DNA of 64,000 bases from Cephalopachus bancanus. Its lineage: Eukaryota > Chordata > Mammalia > Primates > Tarsiidae. The notes below the pieces were generated by a model, which did not search any database, was not told the origin of the DNA, and worked only from the letters and a program-made list of their open reading frames with translations. Made by a program: the position numbers and the translations under genes. The stretch spans positions 6,823,501 to 6,887,500 of the forward strand of contig JAPVLO010000003.1 of assembly GCA_027257055.1 (NCBI GenBank), written 5' to 3'. Shown in pieces: positions 1 to 10,794 of this stretch; within the stretch, counting starts at the first letter, position 1, and the number at the start of each line of letters is the position of its first letter.

Positions 1-709
1 CTAAATTATTTTGTATGCATGAAAATATTATTTGTGTACCTTCTCACTGCTGTATGATGAACATTTAAATAAAATAGAAAAGTAATAAAAATTTCAAATA
101 CGTAAAAAAATTTAAAAGTTAAAAATAAATTTAAAAAAAATAAAATAAAATCACATCTTACCAAATTTCTGGGATGCCATGAAATCAGTACTAAGAGGGG
201 AATTTTTATCTCTAGGAATACACATCAAGAAAATAGAAAGATCACAAATTAACAGCCTATCAAGTCACCTAAAGGAGCTGGAAAGACAAGACCATCAAAA
301 CCATTTCTTCATCAGAAGAATCCAGATCACCAATATAAAAGCACAAATATTGGACATAGAAGACAACAATATCATAGAAAAAAAATCAACAAAGCAAAAA
401 GCTGGTTCTTTGAAAGAATAAACAAAATCGATGGACCCTCAGACAGGATAGCCAGGAAAAAAGACAGAAAAAGCCAAAATAAACACAATCAGAAATGCAA
501 AAGATCAAGACACAACTGACCCTGAAGAAATACAAAAGATTATCAGAGATTACTATGCACACCTGTATGGAAACAAACTAAAAAACCTAAATGAAATGAA
601 GGACTTTCTGACATCAAGCAACCCCCAAAGTAAAAACAAGAAGAACTTCAGACCCTAAATAGACCAGTAACAACCCAGGAAATTGACTTCGTCATAAGAA
701 AACAACGTA

Positions 710-993
710 GCCGGGCTCGGTGGGCTCAGCCTGTAATCCCGTGCCTTTGGGAGGCTGAGGTGAGTGGATTGCCTGAGCCCGCGGGTTCGAGACCTGCCTG
801 GGCAGCAAGACCGCATCTCTACAATAAATCAAAAAATCAGCCGGGCGTGGTAGCGCATGCCTGTAATTCCGGCTACTCGGAAGGCTGAGGCGGAAAGATC
901 ACCGGAGCCCAGCAGGTGGAGGCTGCGGTGGTCGGGAGCGGCCGCTGCACTCCAGTCTGGGCGACAGAGTGAGGCTCCAACTCAAAAAAAAAA
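710..993 (+). mobile_element. Alu (derived lineage-specific type)
   Basis: Dimeric Alu starting GCCGGGCTCGGTGGGCTCAGCC and ending in a short A tail, inserted into the L1 at 165-1880. It has the short linker form GGGCAGCAAGACC, so it belongs to the derived group. The L1 text continues on the other side at about 994. A target-site duplication is not clear. Confidence 0.92.
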
Positions 994-1197
994 TAAAAGA
1001 GCCCTGGTCCAGACAGTTTTCCAGCAGAATTCTACGAACCATGCAAGGAGAAGCTAATACCAGTCCTACTGAAGGTATTCCAGGCAATTAAGAATAATAA
1101 AACTCTCCCTACATCACTTTATGAAACTAAAATTACACTGATACTCAAACCAGGTAATGACCTAACAAAGCAAAAGAACTACCGGCCAATCTCCCTG

Positions 1198-1794
1198 ATG
1201 AACATAAATGCAACAATTATCAACAAGAGTCTAGCAAATCAGATCCAACAACACTTCTCAAAAACCATATACCATGACCAACTATGCTTCATTCTTAGGA
1301 TGCAGTTCTGTTTCAACAACTACAAGACCATAAATATAACTAAATACATCACCAGATGGAAAAACAATAACGATATAATTATATCATTAGGTATAGAAAA
1401 AGCTTTTGATAACATCCAGCATCTATTCTTGATAAAAACCCCTAAACATCTAGGCATAAAGGTAACATCTCAAAATAGTAAGTCATCTACAATAATTCCA
1501 GTCAATATATAGCTAAACAGACAGGTGTTGGAATCATTTATCCTGGAAATCAGAACAAGACAAGGCTGCCCACTCTCACCCGTCTTGTTCAACACAGTGT
1601 TAGAAGTCCTAACTAGAGCAACCAGACAAGAGAAGAAAATAAGGGACATTCAAATAGGAAAAGAGGAAGTTAAGTTATCCCTCTTTGCTGATTATATGAT
1701 CCTACACCTTGAAATCCCAAAAGAATCTGTCAAAAACCTCTTTGCATGGATAAAGGACTTTGCCAAAGTCTCAGGATACAAAATAAATGTGTAA
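1198..1794 (+). pseudogene. L1 ORF2 reverse transcriptase remnant
   Basis: Two consecutive open stretches (1198-1512 and 1525-1794) translate to the L1 reverse transcriptase core. Visible pieces are MNINATIINKSLANQIQQ, the segment with EKAFDNIQH, the block [14 protein letters not shown] and then [11 protein letters not shown]. The catalytic FADD box is changed to FADY at 1684-1695, and there is a stop between the two stretches, so this is a dead copy. The residues named are known L1 RT motifs; the call of inactivity follows directly from the stops and the lost aspartate. Confidence 0.85.
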
Positions 1795-1997
1795 AAGACA
1801 ATCACATTTTTAAACATCAACAACAAACAGGTAGGGGACCATATAAAAGCACAATCCCATTCACAATAGAAAAAAAAAAATCAGTTGAACTTCATTAATT
1901 GTTTTCTTTTTTGCATAATGGTTTTAATGTCAACTTTTCATATTCACTTTCAAGATTGATAGTTCAATGATTTTCTCCAGCGTTTGTTCTAATATTT

Positions 1998-1999
<2 letters not shown>

Positions 2000-2039
<40 letters not shown>
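2000..2039. repeat. (TG)n microsatellite
   Basis: About 20 uninterrupted TG units. Confidence 0.97.
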
Positions 2040-2040
<1 letters not shown>

Positions 2041-2099
2041 TGTATATAACAAAACTAGAAACTATATATATGTTTAATATCCACTTTGAGTTAATTCAT

Positions 2100-3760
2100 A
2101 GATAAACTTTATGGTTTAGAGTGATAATTTTTTTGTCTTTTAAAATTTTTACCTGTGAATATGTAATTATTCCAACAGTATTTGTTGAATAGTTTATCTT
2201 TCCTCCAATAAATGTGTTTATATCTGAATTCAATCAGGCATAATTGTAAGGGTTTATTTCTGAGTTGCCTTTTTAGTTTCGCTGATACATGTGAATGTCT
2301 TTCTGCCAAGACCACATGATTTTGATTAATGTGACTGTATAATAAGTCTTAAATTAATCCTCTTATTTTATCTTTTTAAAATTCATTTTAGCTATCACAG
2401 TTTCTCTGAGTTTTCATATAAATTTTAATATTTTTTTATTGCTACACAAAATCTCTTGCGAATTTTAATAAGAATTTCCAAATTTCTATGTATCAATTTT
2501 AGATGTATTGACATTTTTGCTATGTTGACTCTTTCAATTCATTAACAATATATGTCTCTTCAATTATTTAGGTTTCATTTTCTTTTCTTCTGCAGTGATT
2601 TCAAGTGTTCAGCATTCATGTGCATGATATTCTTCTTAAATCTGTACATAAGATTTTTAGGTAATGTAAGTGGTACTGTATTTTTAATTATTCATAATAC
2701 TCATTGAAAGTATTACAAATATATGGATTATTGTATGTTCATCTTGTGATAAACATATTTGTTTCCATAGTTTGATGTTTATTCTGTGATCTTGCTAAAC
2801 TCAAATATGAATTCTAGGATTATTGAAGATCCTTGAAATGCATCACATATCATTATTAAAAACCATATCATTGCAAATAGAAACTATTTTATTTCCCCTT
2901 TTCTGATCCATGCACTTTTTCTTTACTTTTCTTGCCTTAGTACACTGCTAAAATTTCTAGCACTGTATTTAATAATCATGGTGAAAATGGATAGATTTTC
3001 TTGTTCCTGCTATCCGGAGGGGAATATTGTCTTTCACTTCTAATTATAATGTTAGCTGTAGTTTTCTTGAAGTTACTAGTTACTGAGTTAAAGATGTTCA
3101 CCTCTATTACTATAGTTCTGAGAGTTTTTACATAAGTGGGTGTTGACAGTTATAAATGGCTTTCTTCATCATTTAATATGATGACAATGTTTTAGACTTT
3201 TTATGTGGATAGAATACTGTGATTAATATTTGAATATTGAACCAGACATGCATCTCTGAAATAAACCACACTTGGATATGGTGTAGACATATATTGTTGA
3301 ATAACCTTTGTTAATGCTTGGTTATGAATTATTGTACTTATATTCATAGGGAATATGAATATCCATTTCTGTACTGTATTCATCAGATGTTTCTATCATG
3401 ATAAAATGATAATATTAGTTTCATAAAATAAATTGGTAAGTGTTTAGACTGCTATTCTTTTGAAAGACATTGTGTACTATGTATGTAAATTCTCTGTTAA
3501 CTCTCTAAGAGAATTGTCCAGTGAAATTATCTGGGCATGGAAACTGAGTAATTATAAAATTGTGTACTCAGTTTTTTTAGTAGTTCTGGGGTTTGTCAAA
3601 TAGCCTATTTCATACTTTGATAGTTTGTGGTTTTTTTTTAATTAATTGACCTGTTTCACTTAAGTTTTCAAAATTATGTGTGTGATGTTATTCATAGTCT
3701 TTCCCAATTATTTTGATGTCCACATTGTCTTCATTTTTATCCTCTCATTCATTACATTGT
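2100..3760 (-). mobile_element. Ancient L1 fragment (L1M age), ORF2
   Basis: AT-rich, strongly diverged L1 ORF2 read on the minus strand. Recognisable stretches are around 2930-3080 (the region of the RT text before the FAD box) and 3240-3370 (aaataaaccacacttggatatggtgt, ending tattcatagggaatatg). No open frame survives. The stretch 1880-2100 may be part of it, but I cannot show that. Confidence 0.7.
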
Positions 3761-3761
3761 A

Positions 3762-3961
3762 ACATCGTGAGATCTCATCACTACAAATAAAAAATAAGAA
3801 CATAGCCAAGCATGGTGATACTTGCCTGTAAGTTGTTTCAGCTACTCAGGATGCTGACATGGGATGATTGCTTGAGCCCAGGATTTGGAATCTGCAGTGA
3901 GTCATGATTGTGCCACTGCACTCCAACCTGGGGCAATAGAGTAAGACTCTGACAAAAAAAA
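3762..3961 (+). mobile_element. FRAM-like free right Alu monomer
   Basis: Begins with the tail of a left arm (cgtgagatctcatcactac), then an A-rich linker and one right-arm monomer with gccaagcatggtgatacttgcctgta and tgattgtgccactgcactccaacctggg, ending in poly(A). It is more diverged than the dimeric copies in the window, consistent with an early primate monomer. Confidence 0.8.
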
Positions 3962-4084
3962 AATCTAGATTATCTGATGAGTAAAATTTAATCATGTGAG
4001 TCTTATAAAGGCAAAAGGCTTTCTCCTGTTCACTACAGAAAAAGAGACCTGGGAGATTTGAAGCATTACAAAGGCACAATGTGC

Positions 4085-4430
4085 CCTTGCTGATTTAAAG
4101 ACAGAAATACCCACTTGAAATAGAATATGCATGACCTTAAACAGCCAAGAACATCTTCCAGATGGCAGACAGCAGGAAATAGGAATTCATTGAACTACAA
4201 AAAGTTGAGTTCTGCTACTAGCAGGAAAGAGTTTGGAAAAAGAATTGGTGTTTCCAGATGAGAATGCAGATAGCCAATACCTTGAAAACCTTGCGTGTTC
4301 CTAAGAGGAGAACTCAGTCATGCAATTCTGGACTTGTGACCTACAAAAGTGTGACTTAATAAATGGAAATTGTTTTAAATTTTTGAGTCTGTGGTTTGTT
4401 ATCCAGCAATGGCAAATGCATTTACCAGGT
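4085..4430 (+). mobile_element. MLT1-type LTR (ERVL-MaLR)
   Basis: The right half reads like the end of an MLT1 LTR: a CTTAATAAATGGAAATTG polyadenylation stretch, then TTTTTGAGTCTGTGGTTTGTTATCCAGCAATGGCAAATGCA. The left half has the usual MLT1 wording only weakly. No internal region adjoins it, so it is probably a solo LTR. Confidence 0.7.
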
Positions 4431-5349
4431 TAATAAGTACATTCAAAGTCCCAAAGGATAAACACACACATTAAAATGAATGTATTAATCTTTGCTCTTT
4501 CCAAACATGAATAGTTGTAGGATCAGAAATGAGGTACTCTGCTTCACAAGGTAACTCATGAACCAAGATTGACAGTTTTCACTATTAATAATATCATTGT
4601 CATAAAGGTAAGGGACAAAGACAGACTTAAAAAATGAAGCTATTCAGAATGGACACATATCAACGCTATTCATGTTTAATGGGTTGGAATTATACAAGCT
4701 GTCCTTCCAAACTCCCGAAATACTAGAAAGTGAAGTCCATTCATTCTCAGGAAGGAAAAAGGAACTGGATGAAAGTAAGTACACACACATTCTACCCTGC
4801 AGATCACCTAATAATTCATTATTTTTTCTTTCATTCATAACATACATTTACCTTTAAAGGAAGCAAAATCTAAATCCTATCAGTGAACCAGTGCCGGCAA
4901 CAAAGTGCATGAAGAGGTGAAAATATTTTACATGCGTTCAAGCTTCAATAATTCTTTCAAATCATTCTGAAGTTTTTCATCTGTGACAAAGATACTTTTC
5001 ATCTCATATCTAACTTTTTAAAATGTCAGAGTTAAAGAGTGTACCACATACAAAATTACATTTTTGTAAGAGGAAGTACAATATATTTACATTTAAGCAA
5101 CGGATGGGAAGGACACACTCTAGGTTAGTTTTTATCCAAAAATTATGTTTTAATATGTTTTTTTCTCAAGGATTTTCTCAATATTACTTTTTATTATACA
5201 TTATCTATTTGCTCTTTCAAAATTGCAAAGAGCAAAATTTTGGGTGTCTCTCTAGTCTTTCCATTTTTGCTTACAAATTAACCAATTTTGTCTAAACGCA
5301 AATTTTCATTTAATATCTTGCCAAATGTAGCCAAGAACAACTGATATAT
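4431..5349. other. Unassigned AT-rich interval
   Basis: No gene or recognisable repeat seen. The short open frames here lack motifs and codon structure that would support them. Confidence 0.5.
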
Positions 5350-6227
5350 ACAAATAACATTCTTTTTTTTGTCATATTGCTAAAACTCTAAGAAGTTTAT
5401 TGATCTTTTCAAAGAAGTAGCTCTATGTTTGAATATTTTTTGGTTTTTTACTGTTTTTAATGTCATTGATGTATATTCTTTAGCATTTCATTCCTTCTGC
5501 TTGCTTTGATCTTTTCTTACTCTTCTTTTTCTAGGTTCTTGAGCTAGGAACTTAGATTACTAATTTAGAATCTTATTTTTAATCTATGCATTTAATGCTA
5601 TAAATTTCCCTCTCATTTATCTTTGCCCCACAGATTTTGATATCTTGTATTTTCACATTAATTCAGCTCAATGTATGTTTTTTATTTCTCTGCAGACTCA
5701 CATTTTACCCATGCAATACTTAAAGATGTATTATTGGATATTTTTGTCTTATATTTCAGTCGTTGAATTCTAATTTTAGTCTATTATAGTCAGAGAGCAT
5801 ACTTAATATCGAGTATTTTAATTTTTAAAAAATTACCTTCATTTGCTTTATGATGTAGGACATAGTCTATCTTGGTATGTGCTTCTTGGGGACTTGAAAG
5901 GTGTATGTATTCTGCTGTTGGATGAACTATTCTGTAAATATTTATTAGATACTCCTGTTTGATGGTATTGAGTTCCTATATATCTTTGCTAATTTTGTCT
6001 AGTTTTTCCATTAAGTGCTAAAAGAGAGGTGTTGATGTCATTAACTGTAATTTTAGATTTATCTATTTTTACTTTCAATTCTGTTTTTGCTTTACGTAAT
6101 TTGTAGTTCTGTTGTTTATTTCGTGAACCTTTAATTTATTATTTCTTTTTGGTGGCTAGATTCTTTATTAATTTTAAGGGGAGAAACCAACAAAAAGGAG
6201 CTTATTTATTAAAATATTGTTGTTTTA

Positions 6228-6960
6228 TTTTTACGTGTTTAAACTTCAGTCATCTTCAAAGTACTCTCCGTTTGATGTACCATACCTATTAGGATGCTTT
6301 TTCCACTGCTCAAAACAATTTTGAACTCATAACTTTTTTTTTTTTTTGAGTTGGAGTCTCACTTTGTCACCCAGACTGGAGTGCGGTGGCCGCTCCCGGC
6401 CACCGCAGCCTCAACCTGCTGGGCTCTGGCAATCCTTCCACCTCAGACTTCCAATAGCCGGAATTACAGGCGCGGGCTACCGCGCCCGGCTAATTTTTTT
6501 GATTTATTGTAGAGATGAGGTCTCACCAAGTTGCCCAGGCAGGTCTCGAACCCGCGGGCTCAGGCAATCCACTCACCTCAGCCTCCCAAAGGCGCGGGAT
6601 TACAGGCTGAGCCACCGAGTTCGGCTTGAACTCATTACTTTTGATTCCTTTTAGTGCTTCTGCTGTCTTTTTTATTTCACCTCCTCCACATCAGCAAAAG
6701 TTTTGAGAACTTTTTTCATTAGAGAAACAATTGCTCAGGGGGACATTGGGAGAATGGGGGGGTAGCGGACATGTGGGTCATGTTGTTTTTGGTCAAAAGT
6801 GACTGAACATTTAGCATGGTGTGGGCACATTTTTTATGTAAATCACCCATCATGAAATGAACAAATGGTTGAAAGAATCTCCAAAAACAGAAAAAAAATT
6901 CACCGAAGGCAAATGCAGCCTATCACAACAATGCTAGGTGTTACACTGATGCCAAAGGGT
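6228..6960 (-). pseudogene. Mariner transposase remnant
   Basis: Minus-strand translation gives, C-terminus first by coordinate: at 6230-6320 CFEQWKK, then NGEYFEDD followed by a stop, which is the standard end of a mariner transposase. At 6640-6720 it gives KTFADVEEVK and, in another frame, TAEALKGIKS. At 6740-6830 it gives VTFDQKQHDPHV and MSPEQLFL, which matches the position of the HxPYSPDLxP(C/N)DFxLFP block around the third catalytic aspartate. Several frameshifts and stops separate the pieces, and the N-terminal DNA-binding half is not recognisable. Inactive. Confidence 0.75.
6335..6625 (-). mobile_element. Alu (intermediate type)
   Basis: Reverse Alu with poly(T) at the left. It is flanked by an almost perfect duplication, ttgaactcataact at 6321-6334 and ttgaactcattact at 6626-6639. 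It keeps the longer linker (CACCAAGTTGCCCAGG on this strand), placing it before the derived group. It sits inside the mariner transposase remnant. Confidence 0.95.
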
Positions 6961-7524
6961 TCTTAGAACACTACCTAGAGTGGGAAGCTTGTACTATAAG
7001 GGACTTGCTCTTCAAAAAGTCATTTCATTTTTGGGGAGGCCTCTCCTCATATGTCTATCTCTATTTCTAGTAAGTTTACTTGTTCTGTTGTCTGCTTTTA
7101 TAATATTAGCATAGCTACTCCAGCTTACTTTTAAAAAACGTTTGCACAATACATACTTTTCCATCCTCTTACTTTGATCCTGTTTTCATCATTATACTGA
7201 AAGTGATTTTCTAATAGACAACATAGAGTTGGGTAAAGTTTATTCTACTCTGCCAATCTTTATCTCTTAGTTGGCCATTTTGTATTTTGTTTTCTCTGTT
7301 TTTTTCCTTTTTCTTGCTTACATGTAGATTGCATATTTTAAAATTTTATTTCCTTTGATATTATTTCTGAGTGTATCTTTGTAACCTACTGGTATCATTT
7401 TGCCAGCTTGAGTTAAGTGTATAAACTTTACTTCTTTTTTACATCCATGTACTCTCTCCATTTACCATATAGTGTTCTTGAATACTTATTCCACATACAT
7501 TTAGCACCATGGCAGATAATGTAA

Positions 7525-7935
7525 TTTTTATTTCAGCTGTCAGATATATTTAAGAAGACTAAAGAGGAGAAGAAACAGTGTGAAAAAATTACTGAAGACA
7601 TGGAATATTTTTATTGAATCAAGGCCACAGAGTGTTCAGAGTTGGTTTATATGGATGTCTTTAATTGCTTCTCATTCTATCATGATCTGATTAGTAGCAG
7701 AGAAACAGTGGAAAGAGAAATAACCTTAGAAAAAGGCAAATGTTAGAAGCAAAGAAAGCAAATTGGAGAGAAATGTTTCGCCAACACTATAATAAGTAAT
7801 AAAAATACAGTACAATAAATTATTTATAGTAGATAAAAGTAAAACTAAGAAATTTAGTAATGGTTACAGGTACATAGGATCAAATTGTGAAAAAACTTCA
7901 GACAACAAAATAATTATTAGGGCCTCCAGAATATC
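7525..7935. other. Unassigned interval
   Basis: No gene or named repeat recognised. Confidence 0.5.
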
Positions 7936-8690
7936 AGTTCAGGCCTGGGGGGGGTGTGATCCAATGCCTCATGTAAGATGCAAAGAATTGCACAGAGGTT
8001 AGATTAGAAAATATAGTTTATTTTAAAAATAAATTAGAGAGAGAGATAAAGAAAAAGGAGATTCACCTCCCTAAGGTAGGAAAGGGGACCAAAGCCAGGA
8101 AGCAAGATAATAGCCATAGCTCAAAGAGCACATGGCTACACCAGAGTCTAGTAAGGCAATGGCCTAGCAATGGCAAAATGGCTGCTCATGGTTAAGTCCT
8201 TTTAACCATTTCCCTTGGATGGGGCCATTAAAGAGATTGGGTGGTGATCTGTTCATGTCATTATGAAGGGGCAGGAAGAGCAGGTACTGATGTCAGGTGA
8301 TGAATAGCTGGCAGATGGGTGAGTTAGTCACATGATTACTGCCATGGTGGTAGGCTAGATGGGAGGAGACAAGAGGAGGGGGTTTTCCTGCAAGAGAATT
8401 GTTAGACATTTGCAATCCACAAACCCCTTGACCAAAATGTGGTCTTATTATTATTTCCTTGGCTCTGTCCTTGTCTTGCATCTGATGGAGGTTTGCTGAG
8501 GGGCTAGGGTTGGCTACCGCTTGGCCTGCAGTAGAGTTTCTGAACACTTCCTAAAATCTTCCTATAGGAAATTTGTCTATCCATGTCTAACCTGTGCTAG
8601 ATTCAAAGTGTGTTGGGGTAAAATCTAAGCAAAAATGGCTATGCTGAGACAAAAGGACTATGATAAACTAAGTTTATTTTAGGTTTCTAT
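7936..8690 (-). mobile_element. Putative solo LTR, family not recognised
   Basis: A GC-richer block in AT-rich surroundings. On the minus strand it has AATAAA-type signals near 8010-8035 and a moderately GC-rich body. It shares a partial, colinear resemblance with the block at 59335-60060: gcaaagaattgcacagaggttagattagaaaa here against gcaaagaactacacataaattagattagaaaa there (given in pieces shorter than full length), and a following motif cacctccct/cacctctcc. I infer an ERV LTR on the minus strand. Ends were not resolved. Confidence 0.45.
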
Positions 8691-10646
8691 AGGTACCTTC
8701 TTTCAGTAATATTCTCATTATTATCATAATGAGAGACTAATATCCTTATTATAGCAGTATGTATACCTGATTGCTGAATTGTTGTGGTGACTATATGAGA
8801 ATGTGGGATCCTGAAATAGTGGAAATATCCAAAATTTATTAAGTAGAGCCAGATAAATGAAAGGAGTAAAATGAATGAACTACAAATCAGAAAATAGGAA
8901 AAGAGAACAAAATATCAACAGACAATAAAAAAATACCTAAATTAATAGAATAATCCTAAAGGAGAATGCATGTTAAAAAAAATCTATGACACTGAACAGC
9001 AATGAAAAATACTATCTTATGTATTACTTTATTCAAACACTATTCTGTATGAAACTTTGCTCCCATCAAATATCCCTATAGATAATTTGACCAGCTTCAA
9101 TTGATAACAGAAGATTTTGAGTCTATAATGATGTAAACACTGTTTAAGTGGTTTAGAGAAATATTCTTATACGAAAAGTATTAAAAATTAAAGAATTGTG
9201 TTCCATTTAGTAAAGGTATTTTGTAAAATGTTTGGAAGGCTAGAATTGTCAGAATTAAAGAGAAGTAAAACTAAACTTGACATGTAGTCATAATTTTGGC
9301 TGATGAAAAGATCTTTTAAATTTTTAAACGTGACTATAACAATGATGCAAATATAATGCAAGAAAAAATAATAATAGAAACTTAAGTTATAGAAAAGATC
9401 TATTAATTAAAGCTTGCCTGTTCCATCTATGTATATGACTTATTTCACTTGTCAGAAATTATTGGGATCTTTAAATACCAAATGAATAAAACTTCCTTCC
9501 CCTCAAAGTTCTTTTTTCTTTTTTATATCCAAGTGACGTGTATCAATTCAATGTTTATACATTTAGAGACCTTATTTTTTACCTCTATCTTAACTGTATA
9601 ATTTCTGACATTATACCATGTCTATTTTCATTATTTTATGTATTCATTCTGTATTGCCTTCTTTCTGTATTTAGGACATTCTTCTAGGTAATAGAGGTAC
9701 AGCAAAGAATCAAACGGTGCAAATCTCTGCCCTACTGAGGTTTACAATCAATAAATATCTGGGGTGCCCAAAAAATGTATTCACATTTTAAGAGATGTTA
9801 TCTACCCTTCTTTCAAATCAGTAGAGTTACTGCTTTGATTCGTTTTATTTGTAGAGATCTCATTTGTATAGAACTTCTTAGAATTTAATTTCTTTGTTGC
9901 TGCTATATTGGAGTCTCCTTTCCCCAGGGAAAATTCTCATTCTTCTGATTTTTTTCCTCCTCCAAAGATTTCTGCTGACTCCTGCACTATAGCACTTTAT
10001 AAACCTCATTGCATGATTTTACTAAGGATAATTTGGTCCTTTGATGACCTCTTGGAAAACTTATGATTTCTCCCTTCCTATCACCTCTGCTGTAGTTCTT
10101 CTTTTTACCATATTTGATTTTCCTTCATCAACCTTGAATCCTTTGATTTATCTTCCTTCAAAACCCCTATCTCCTTTATTCCTCTCTTTATCACTGCCAG
10201 ATCTTGCCTCCCCACTCTTGCCCCTTAAATTCCTACAGTGCTTAGGCTTTAGATCACGTCTCCATCAAGGGCTTTCAAAGGACTGAGGAACCCCCTACTT
10301 ATCTTTCCTAGTCAAATTAATGTTATATTTATTAGATATTTAAGGTTATATAAATTATAAATTTTATTTAAGTTGAATTATTATTTTGACAAAGTTTATT
10401 TCAACAACAATCATGTATTTATTAATATGTCTTAAAAATCATTTCCAAACTTTTTTGGGTAACTTGTAATTTTAAACCTATGCTGCATAAAGTTAAGTAA
10501 TGGGAGTTTATTAACTATGTAGATAATTTTTTAAGTATAAAACTGTTGAAACATTTATTACTAAGCATGTTTATATATTTTTGGCTTTTCATTTTCATGT
10601 TATTGATGATTAAATGTATTTGTATGTTAATATATATGTTCTTTTC
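8691..10646. other. Unassigned interval, possible old L2 trace
   Basis: Mostly no recognisable feature. At about 9640-9760 the text (a rare-cutting pattern like ttctaggtaatagaggtacagcaaagaatc, then ctctgccctactgaggtttac) resembles an old L2-age repeat, but weakly. The 81-codon frame at 10041-10286 has no protein motif. Confidence 0.4.
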
Positions 10647-10794
10647 GCCACATTGTAAGTTTGTACTTTGAGGAAGCATATACTTACACAAATTATAAAG
10701 ATGGCATATTCATAAACTTTGCCACATTTTAAGTTTGTACTTTGAGGAAGCATATACCTACACAAATTATAAAGATGGTATATTCATAAACTTT
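10647..10794. repeat. 74-bp tandem duplication, two copies
   Basis: Copy 1 is 10647-10720, copy 2 is 10721-10794. They differ at three positions (gtaag/tttaag context, acttac/acctac, ggcat/ggtat), about 96% identity. There is no coding content. Confidence 0.97.

Larger units (their letters stand above)
165..1880 (+). mobile_element. L1 fragment, ORF2 part, with an Alu inside
   Basis: Forward L1 sequence covering the middle of ORF2, from the end of the endonuclease side through the reverse transcriptase. It is recognised from the conserved L1 wording around ctgggatgccatgaaatca, the finger-palm motifs and the FAD box. It is cut at 710-993 by an Alu. It does not reach the L1 3' end: it stops around 1868 inside ORF2 and is followed by about 11 A. 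That is compatible with premature polyadenylation, and an AATAAA lies near 1784. No clear target-site duplication was found. No intact reading frame remains. Confidence 0.85.
6175..7040 (-). mobile_element. Mariner-like (Tc1/mariner) DNA transposon remnant
   Basis: Lies inside the L1 at 5350-7520 and is interrupted by the Alu at 6335-6625; without the Alu it is about 570 bp, short for a mariner element (about 1.3 kb). On the minus strand it encodes the end of a mariner transposase (see the next entry). Candidate end sequences are aaggggagaaaccaa near 6177 and, on the other strand, tgaggagaggcctccccaaa near 7036. They resemble each other weakly, so the boundaries are approximate. The family was not identified; it is not an obvious MADE1/Hsmar1 end. 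Confidence 0.75.
5350..7520 (-). mobile_element. L1 fragment (ORF2 5' part and ORF1-ORF2 junction), interrupted
   Basis: Reverse L1 covering the endonuclease part of ORF2 and beyond. Recognisable stretches are 5390-5700 (tcttttcaaagaagtagc, then tgctataaatttccctctc) and 7040-7290 (tagctactccagcttac, then ttccatcctcttactttgatcc and ctgccaatctttatctctta). The element is split at about 6175-7040 by a mariner-like transposon remnant, which is itself split by an Alu. No frame is open. Confidence 0.8.
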
